Under the pieces are notes generated by a model. That model searched no databases, was not told where the DNA came from, and saw only the letters and a program-made list of their open reading frames with translations. DNA of 6,618 bases from QNES01 sp023143415. Its GTDB lineage: Bacteria > Pseudomonadota > Gammaproteobacteria > Beggiatoales > Beggiatoaceae. The DNA lies in the NCBI GenBank assembly GCA_030632725.1, contig DAOVUF010000270.1, positions 1-6,618 on the forward strand. Direction: 5' to 3'. Position numbers and translations under genes: made by a program. Below, piece after piece: positions 1-5,049 of the stretch; within the stretch, counting starts at the first letter, position 1; every line of letters starts with the position of its first letter.

Positions 1-314
1 CAAAGCTAAAGCGTTGAACTCCAAAAATACCCAAAGCGTTGGACTCCAAAAATACCCAAAGCTGAAGCGTTGGACTCCTATAAACGCCCAAAGCTGAAGC
101 GTTGGACTCCAAAAATTCCCAAAGCTGAAGCGTTGGACTCCAAAAATTCCCAAAGATTCAGCGTTGGACTCCAAATACCCAAAGCTGAAGCGTTGGACTC
201 CATATACCCAAAGCTGAAGCGTTGGACTCCAAAAATCTCCAAATCTGAAGGTTTGGACTCCAAATTCCCAAAGCTGAAGCGTTGGACTCCAAATACCCAA
301 AGCGTTGGACTCCA
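1..314. repeat. Imperfect tandem repeat array, 11 units of 18-32 bases
   Basis: Units begin at about 1, 31, 56, 88, 119, 150, 179, 208, 239, 268 and 297; the last is partial. The plus-strand consensus is CCCAAAGCTGAAGCGTTG followed by GACTCC and a short A/T-rich spacer. Each unit holds a quasi-palindrome, CAAAGC-TGAA-GCGTTG, which would form a small hairpin with one mismatch. Units 2 and 11 lack the internal CTGAAG, and other units carry point changes, so the array is degenerating. The variable unit length breaks the reading frame, so the stop-free stretches across it are not genes. The array starts only 9 bases beyond the stop codon of the RpoC-like gene, so it would form that gene's 3' transcribed region. 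The array continues off the left edge. Its function is unknown. Confidence 0.95.
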
Positions 315-322
315 GAACGATA

Positions 323-3300
323 TTATAAACCTGTCCCTGCTGGGATTAATCGTCCTATGATGACATTTTCCTTGACACCACGTAATTCATCACATTTATT
401 ATTCACCGCACTGTTTAGTAGCACTCGTGTTGTATCCATGAAGGAAGCAGCAGAGATATAAGATTCTGTGGATAATGAGGCTTTAGTAATTCCTAACAAA
501 TTGGGTTGACAAGTTGCCATAAGGCCCCCATTTTTTATAACTCTTTGATTTTCTTGTATTAATATAGTACGTTTTACAATATTTTCAGATAAAAACAGTG
601 TATCACCAGGATTTTCAATGGTAACGGTTTGCAACATTTGCCGGAGGATGATCTCAAAATGCTTGTCGTTAATTGATATGCCATGAAGTATATAGATTTC
701 TTGCATTTCGTTGATAAAATCGTTCACAAATTCATTGAGACCTTTTAGGCTGAGAATATCGTGAGGATTTAGTTCGCCATCTACAATCACATCGCAGAAT
801 TGTACCTGTTGACCATCAAATACTTTGAAATTTCGACCTTTTTGAACAACAAATTCATCCTGTTGACCGTTTTTATCAGTGATAATAATGCGATACTTGA
901 TTTTAGTCTCTTTACCAAAATGAATTGTGCCAGAGCGAGGGGCTAAGATAGCCGATTTTTTCGGAATACGTGCTTCAAATAAATCGGCAATACGGGGCAA
1001 ACCGTAAATGATGTTATATGTATTGGATATTTTTTTTGACACGATATTGCCCATATTCGCGTCATCATCAACATTAATAATCGCATCAAGTTGTGAAAAG
1101 TCTGTCGATTTATCAAATAATTTTTTAACAATCTCTTCAGCAGAAGGGCTACGTGCAATCAGTTTTTTACAAGATTCGCCAATGGATTGAGCGGCTATCA
1201 CCCCAATGGCTTCTCCAATATTGATCAATTGAAGACGCGCTAAATCATATCCATAACACATTGCACATAAGCCATTTTGAGATTCGCAGGTGATTGGGGA
1301 ACGCACTTTAACTTGCTTTATCTCATTATGAAGCAAAATACGTGCAATTTCTTTTTCATCAAGTAAGGTATTTTTATTAGTAATAGGTTTTTTTTTGTCA
1401 AGTATAAAAATATCATCCGCAACGATACGTCCAAGTAGGCGTTCACTTAACGATATTATTGTTTGACCCTCTTTCATGAGGGCTTTCAACGTAATTCCTT
1501 GGTTTGTGCCACAATCCTGTTCTGTAATGATCACATCTTGAGCTACATCAACTAATCGTCGAGTCAGATATCCTGCACTGGCTCCCTTGAACGTTGAATC
1601 CATGAGTTCTTTACGAGTACCGGATGTTGTCATAAAATACTGGTGTATATCTAAGCCTTCACGGAAATTAGCTGTAATTGGTGTTTTAATAATTGAGCCA
1701 TTTGGCTTAATCATAAGTCCACGCATTCCTGCGAGGTGGCTAATTTCAGTGACATTTTGCACACCCGCTTTTATCATTAGAGATAATATATTTTCTATCA
1801 TATTTTTTTTGGGTGTTGTCGAATTCATAAGAGTTTTTGGAGTTATTGCGGATGAGGATTTATGGGATTTTGATAATGTCTTTAATGTTGCATCAGTAAT
1901 TTTATCCTTAGTTTTTGCCCAAATATTAAGAATGTTGTAGTCGCGTTGACTGTTGGTTATCAAGCCTTTGAGATATTTTTTTTGAATTTGATTGACTTGA
2001 GTTTTGGCTTTATTAATGAGATTACGCTTTTGTTTTGCGATAGGCATATCGTCAAGGTTGAAGGAAATGCCGAGACGGGTAGCCAACGTAAAACCAAAGT
2101 GCATGAGTTGATCTGCGAAAATAATGGTTTCTTTTAAGCTGTGACGAAGATAACAGATGTGAATTAGTTCAGAAAAGGTTTTCTTTGTTAAAGGACGATT
2201 GATTAAGTCAAAAGGCAACTTCTTTGGCAGACATTGTGAAAGGATGGCGCGTCCAACCGTCGTTTTTACCCGCTTCTTTTCTGCATTTTCTTTCAGCAAT
2301 AACTGAATAGACGCTTGTAAATTGACGACACCGTTTTCATAAGCGCGTTCTACTTCGTTAATATCAGCGAAAATTTTTCCTTCGCCATCAGCCTTCGCGC
2401 GTTGAGAGGTTATCACATATAAGCCTAAAATCATTTCCAGTGAAGGCATAATGAGGGGTGTGCTATTAACAGGGGAAAGAAGATTTTGCTTAGACATCAT
2501 CAATACACGCGACTCAAGTTGCGCTTCTATTGTTAGAGGAATATGGACAACCATCTGTTCCCCGTCAAACAGTGCATTAAAGACTTTACCCACGAGAGGA
2601 TGTAATTGGATAGCTTTGCCTTCTATAAGTATGGGTTCAAATGCTTGAATACCTAAACGAGATAAAGTCGGCATCAGATTAAGTAGCACAGGATGTTCCC
2701 GAACCACTTCTTCAAGAATTTTCCAAATTTCCGGTTTTCTCTCTTCAACTAACTTTCTAGCCGTCTTAATAGAAATTGCTAAACGTTTTTGCATCAGATG
2801 AAATAGAAATGGCTTAAAAAGTTCTACAGCCATTTCTTTGGGCAATCCACATTGATGCCATTTCAAGCGGGGTTCTACTACAATCACAGAACGTCCAGAA
2901 TAATCGACACGTTTGCCAAGTAGATTTTGGCGGAAACGTCCCTGTTTGCCCTTAATCATGTCGGATAGCGAATGGAGCGATAACTTATTAATGCCTGTGA
3001 ATGAGCGATGTCGCCTTCCATTATCAAGTAGCGCATCCACTGATTCTTGTAACATACGCAATTCATTGCGAATGATCACTTCCGGGACTTTTAATTTTAA
3101 TAAACGTTTAGTACGATTATTGCGATTAATCACTCGTCGGTATAAATCATTTAAATCAGAACTGATAAAACGTCCGCTATCAAATGAGACGAGTGGACGT
3201 AAATCAGGTGGCAAAACAGGCAACACTTTTAAAACCATCCACTCAGGTTTGGTGTGTGAATGCAATAAGGATTGAACCAATATCAAGCGTTTTCTCAATC

Positions 3301-3946
3301 TTTTTTTAAGGGTTTCGGAATGGGAGAGATTGATTTGATCATACAATATGTTTTTTAAAGTCATTAAGTCAGTAGCGCGTAATAATAGATCAATCGCTTC
3401 TGCCCCCATTCGTGCATCAAATTCATTTCCATAAGTTTCCAAGGCTTCAAAATAAGTTTTTTCTGATAACAATTCTCCTCGTTTTAAACGAGTAGAACCC
3501 GGTTCAATAACGATGTAGGCATCAAAATAAATAATACGTTCTAAGTCACGCAGGGATAAGTCTAATAATAGTCCTATACGGGAGGGTAACGATTTAAAAT
3601 ACCAAAAATGTGCAATGGGTGCGGCTAGCTCAATATGTCCCATCCGTTCACGGCGTACTTTGGCGAGTGTTGCCTCAACACCGCATTTGTCGCAAACGAT
3701 GCCTTGATGATTTAAAAGTTTGTATTTACCACATAAACATTCGTAATCTTTAATCGGACCAAAAGTTTTTGCACAGAATAATCCATTATTTTCAGGTTTT
3801 AAACTACGATAATTAATCGTATCTGATGTTTCGATTTCTCCATAAGACCATGAACGGATTTTTTCTGGAGAGGCGATTGAGATGCAAATTCGATCAAAAT
3901 CTTTTATATGACTAAGGTTACTAAAGAGTTCAAATAAATTTTCCAT
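323..3946 (-). CDS. RNA polymerase beta-prime (RpoC) paralogue with a degenerate active site
   Basis: This 1207-residue protein aligns by eye along almost its whole length with E. coli RpoC (1407 residues). Seen and intact: the N-terminal clamp block; zinc site 1 (C70, C72, C85, C88); the sigma-binding coiled coil (about 262-308, with R275 and E295); switch 2 and rudder area (K334, R339, R346, R352); bridge helix (about 768-804); zinc site 2 (C812, C887, C894, C897); and the C-terminal GLPRIADLFEA and IPAGTG blocks. Seen and broken: the metal loop NADFDGDQ reads NALFDGEQ at 457-464 (D460 to L, D464 to E, E. coli numbering); R425 is L424; the secondary-channel SGARGS and RQLAGMR segments read AGVQNV and SHLAGMR; the trigger loop after E924 is replaced by about 57 unrelated residues with no SI3; and the tail after IPAGTG is lost. 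The family makes RNA with beta; this member should not. There is no rpoB upstream and no clear Shine-Dalgarno before the ATG at 3946. I infer a regulatory or decoy subunit. I give no symbol because it is not the housekeeping rpoC. Confidence 0.95.
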   Translation of the reverse strand: MENLFELFSNLSHIKDFDRICISIASPEKIRSWSYGEIETSDTINYRSLKPENNGLFCAKTFGPIKDYECLCGKYKLLNHQGIVCDKCGVEATLAKVRRERMGHIELAAPIAHFWYFKSLPSRIGLLLDLSLRDLERIIYFDAYIVIEPGSTRLKRGELLSEKTYFEALETYGNEFDARMGAEAIDLLLRATDLMTLKNILYDQINLSHSETLKKRLRKRLILVQSLLHSHTKPEWMVLKVLPVLPPDLRPLVSFDSGRFISSDLNDLYRRVINRNNRTKRLLKLKVPEVIIRNELRMLQESVDALLDNGRRHRSFTGINKLSLHSLSDMIKGKQGRFRQNLLGKRVDYSGRSVIVVEPRLKWHQCGLPKEMAVELFKPFLFHLMQKRLAISIKTARKLVEERKPEIWKILEEVVREHPVLLNLMPTLSRLGIQAFEPILIEGKAIQLHPLVGKVFNALFDGEQMVVHIPLTIEAQLESRVLMMSKQNLLSPVNSTPLIMPSLEMILGLYVITSQRAKADGEGKIFADINEVERAYENGVVNLQASIQLLLKENAEKKRVKTTVGRAILSQCLPKKLPFDLINRPLTKKTFSELIHICYLRHSLKETIIFADQLMHFGFTLATRLGISFNLDDMPIAKQKRNLINKAKTQVNQIQKKYLKGLITNSQRDYNILNIWAKTKDKITDATLKTLSKSHKSSSAITPKTLMNSTTPKKNMIENILSLMIKAGVQNVTEISHLAGMRGLMIKPNGSIIKTPITANFREGLDIHQYFMTTSGTRKELMDSTFKGASAGYLTRRLVDVAQDVIITEQDCGTNQGITLKALMKEGQTIISLSERLLGRIVADDIFILDKKKPITNKNTLLDEKEIARILLHNEIKQVKVRSPITCESQNGLCAMCYGYDLARLQLINIGEAIGVIAAQSIGESCKKLIARSPSAEEIVKKLFDKSTDFSQLDAIINVDDDANMGNIVSKKISNTYNIIYGLPRIADLFEARIPKKSAILAPRSGTIHFGKETKIKYRIIITDKNGQQDEFVVQKGRNFKVFDGQQVQFCDVIVDGELNPHDILSLKGLNEFVNDFINEMQEIYILHGISINDKHFEIILRQMLQTVTIENPGDTLFLSENIVKRTILIQENQRVIKNGGLMATCQPNLLGITKASLSTESYISAASFMDTTRVLLNSAVNNKCDELRGVKENVIIGRLIPAGTGL

Positions 3947-4005
3947 GATGAGTTATCACTTAGTAAGAAATGAATATAGTCCTTTTTGATATAATTCAGG
4001 ATATT

Positions 4006-4047
4006 TTCGAGGCTCAAGTTTTTTAAAGAAAAAACTTGAGCCTCGAA
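4006..4047. repeat. Perfect 19-bp palindrome, TTCGAGGCT family, copy 1
   Basis: The left arm 4006-4024 (TTCGAGGCTCAAGTTTTTT) pairs perfectly with 4029-4047 around a 4-base AAAG loop. It lies about 60 bases upstream of the RpoC-like start, so it would fold in that gene's 5' leader. It is not followed by a T-run on either strand, so it is not a standard intrinsic terminator. A second near-identical palindrome follows 29 bases later. Confidence 0.95.
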
Positions 4048-4075
4048 TCTTGTTTGAATCAGAATTTTCAGAATA

Positions 4076-4116
4076 TTCGAGGCTCAAGTTTTTCTTCAAA
4101 AAACTTGAGCCTCGAA
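4076..4116. repeat. Perfect 18-bp palindrome, TTCGAGGCT family, copy 2
   Basis: The left arm 4076-4093 (TTCGAGGCTCAAGTTTTT) pairs perfectly with 4099-4116 around a CTTCA loop. Its stem has the same sequence as the one at 4006-4047, but the loop differs. A short TTTTCAG-A/T-rich stretch precedes or follows both copies, which suggests duplication of a roughly 70-base unit. Conserved stems with different loops imply that base pairing, or the palindrome as a DNA element, is what has been maintained. Confidence 0.95.
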
Positions 4117-4142
4117 TTGAATTTTCAGAATTAAAAATCAAA

Positions 4143-4278
4143 GTAACTACTCAGGGCAACCACAAGGGATTTGCCATAAGAATATTTTCGTCAGTCTTCA
4201 TAAGTAGGGGCAATCCTTTATGGTTGCCCTGAGTTTCATAAGTAGAGGCAATCCTTTATGGTTGCCCTGAGTAGTTAC
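4143..4278. repeat. GGGCAACC/GGTTGCCC palindromic element with an internal 38-base duplication
   Basis: The outer arms 4143-4175 (GTAACTACTCAGGGCAACC...) and 4247-4278 (...GGTTGCCCTGAGTAGTTAC) form a long imperfect inverted repeat. Its outer 18-20 bases match perfectly. Inside, 4197-4233 and 4235-4271 are 37-base direct copies differing at one base (GGGG versus GAGG), so the right arm has been tandemly duplicated. There is no transposase gene in or near it. It resembles a non-autonomous palindromic element of the REP or MITE kind. That class assignment is an inference from structure only. Confidence 0.85.
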
Positions 4279-4292
4279 AAATCAAATTCATT

Positions 4293-4334
4293 TCGAGACT
4301 AAAGTTTTAACGTGCAAAAACTTTAGCTTTGTTG
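4293..4334. repeat. Degenerate palindrome fused to a solo copy of the array core
   Basis: CTAAAGTTTT (4299-4308) pairs with AAAACTTTAG (4317-4326) around an 8-base loop. The left side, TTCGAGACTAAAGTTTT, resembles the left arm of the two palindromes at 4006 and 4076. The right side runs into CTTTAGCTTTGTTG (4321-4334), which is identical over 14 bases to part of the 33-base unit of the right-hand array. It looks like a junction between two repeat families. Confidence 0.65.
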
Positions 4335-4357
4335 GATATATAAAAAAACATCTTTTC

Positions 4358-4386
4358 ATTTTAACCTATTTCGTACAATATATCAA
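4358..4386 (-). promoter_or_regulatory. Candidate sigma-70 promoter for the RpoC-like gene
   Basis: On the minus strand, TTGATA (4381-4386) and TAAAAT (4358-4363) are separated by exactly 17 bases. Each matches the sigma-70 consensus at five of six positions. Transcription would start near 4351 and give the RpoC-like gene a leader of about 400 bases containing the palindromes at 4006-4334. The region is very AT-rich, so a chance match is possible. No comparably good plus-strand promoter for trmL was found. Confidence 0.4.
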
Positions 4387-4440
4387 TTCATTTTTATCTT
4401 TTATTATTAATTAAATTAAGATTTATTTTTATCATGAGGT

Positions 4441-4479
4441 TTAAGAAATCCGATTTTTGAAAAAAATCGGATTTTTTAA
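4441..4479. repeat. AT-rich hairpin followed by a T-run, possible terminator or attenuator
   Basis: AAATCCGATTTTT (4446-4458) pairs perfectly with 4462-4474 around a 3-base loop. The stem extends outward to 4441 and 4479 with one mismatch. On the plus strand the right arm merges into TTTTTT (4472-4477), as in an intrinsic terminator, but the stem has few G-C pairs. No plus-strand gene ends nearby, so if it acts in RNA it would be in the trmL leader. The right-arm sequence recurs at 4518-4532. Confidence 0.6.
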
Positions 4480-4487
4480 ATATCGTT

Positions 4488-4547
4488 GTTTCGAGCCTAG
4501 AAATTCTGATTCAGAACAAAAAAATCGGATTTCTAAAGCCTCGAAAC
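4488..4547. repeat. Imperfect inverted repeat, TTCGAG family, containing a second ATCGGATTT arm
   Basis: GTTTCGAG (4488-4495) pairs with CTCGAAAC (4540-4547), and TAGAAAT (4498-4504) with ATTTCTA (4529-4535). The ends share the TTCGAG...CTCGAA signature of the palindromes at 4006 and 4076. The interior contains AAAAAAATCGGATTT (4518-4532), a direct copy of the right arm of the preceding hairpin. It sits immediately before the heptamer repeats and the trmL start. Confidence 0.75.
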
Positions 4548-4581
4548 CATTAACCATTAACAATTAACCATTAACCATTAA
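4547..4581 (+). repeat. Five tandem CCATTAA heptamers at the trmL translation start
   Basis: Five consecutive 7-base units occupy 4547-4581: CCATTAA, CCATTAA, CAATTAA, CCATTAA, CCATTAA. They end 3 bases before the trmL ATG at 4585, exactly where a Shine-Dalgarno would lie, and no purine-rich ribosome site is present. Heptamer direct repeats just upstream of start codons (TAACTGA type) have been reported in marine Beggiatoaceae and proposed to bind a post-transcriptional regulator. Applying that idea to this different heptamer is an inference. Confidence 0.9.
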
Positions 4582-4584
4582 AAC

Positions 4585-5049
4585 ATGTTTCACTGTGTGC
4601 TTTATCAACCTGAAATACCCCCTAATACTGGCAGTATTATTCGCCTGAGTGCTAATACAGGGGTGCAATTACATTTAATTCATCCACTCGGATTTGAATT
4701 AGATAATAAAAAACTTAAACGTGCAGGGCTTGATTATCACGAATGGGCGCGTGTTCGAGAGCATGACTCTTTTTCGGCGTTTTTAAATACAGTGCAACCA
4801 CTACGTTGCTTTGCCTGTTCAACGAAAGGGAAAACTTGTTATACTGAACCCCATTATCAAGTCAACGATGCGTTTTTATTTGGTCCAGAAACGCGGGGAT
4901 TATCCCAGGAGTTACTTGACACATTTCCGCCTGAACAAGTGATACACATTCCTCAGCAGCCTAATATTCGTAGTTTAAATTTGTCTAATGCTGTGGCAGT
5001 GGTTATCTACGAGGCGTGGAGACAATTCAATTTCAGAAATTTTTATTAA
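4585..5049 (+). CDS. trmL: tRNA (cytidine/uridine-34-2'-O)-methyltransferase TrmL (YibK)
   Basis: This SPOUT-class methyltransferase moves a methyl group from S-adenosylmethionine to the 2'-OH of the wobble nucleotide (C34 or U34) of leucine tRNAs, in the cytoplasm. At 154 residues it matches the usual length (E. coli 157) and aligns end to end. Motif 1 is NTGSIIRLSANTG at 14-26, motif 2 is LFGPETRGL at 98-106, and motif 3 is RSLNLSNAVAVVIYEAWRQ at 129-147. Motifs 2 and 3 form the knotted cofactor pocket and dimer face, so the enzyme should be active. The ATG at 4585 begins the conserved MFHCVLYQPEIPPNTG block. No Shine-Dalgarno is visible; CCATTAA heptamers sit there instead. Its stop overlaps the miaA start by one base, implying an operon and coupled translation. 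No clear promoter was found. Confidence 0.96.
   Translation: MFHCVLYQPEIPPNTGSIIRLSANTGVQLHLIHPLGFELDNKKLKRAGLDYHEWARVREHDSFSAFLNTVQPLRCFACSTKGKTCYTEPHYQVNDAFLFGPETRGLSQELLDTFPPEQVIHIPQQPNIRSLNLSNAVAVVIYEAWRQFNFRNFY

Noticed and set aside
1..314. CRISPR array
   Set aside because: Units are contiguous variants of one sequence with no unique spacers, unit length is irregular, and no cas genes are present.
70..360. Open frame of 96 codons with repeated LKRWTP-like peptides
   Set aside because: It is the tandem array read as codons. Unit lengths vary, there is no ribosome site, and it runs into the 3' end of the RpoC-like gene on the other strand.
323..3946. RpoC-like gene as the ordinary housekeeping rpoC, or as a pseudogene
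   Set aside because: The metal triad, R425 and trigger loop are not compatible with the essential enzyme, and rpoB is missing. It is also not a typical pseudogene: there is no stop or frameshift in 1207 codons, the zinc sites are complete, and changes cluster at the active site.
3947..3975. TAACTGA-type heptamer before the RpoC-like start
   Set aside because: Only a single imperfect TAACTCA occurs near the ATG on the minus strand, with no tandem copies. The reported TAACTGA repeat is therefore not present here.
3956..4232. Small open frames of about 60 codons on both strands upstream of the RpoC-like gene
   Set aside because: They are translations of the twin palindromes and the GGGCAACC element, and resemble no protein.
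5016..5048. GTG at 5016 as the miaA start
   Set aside because: It would add 11 residues not seen in the family. The ATG at 5049 gives the usual N-terminus just before the P-loop and overlaps the trmL stop as TAATG.
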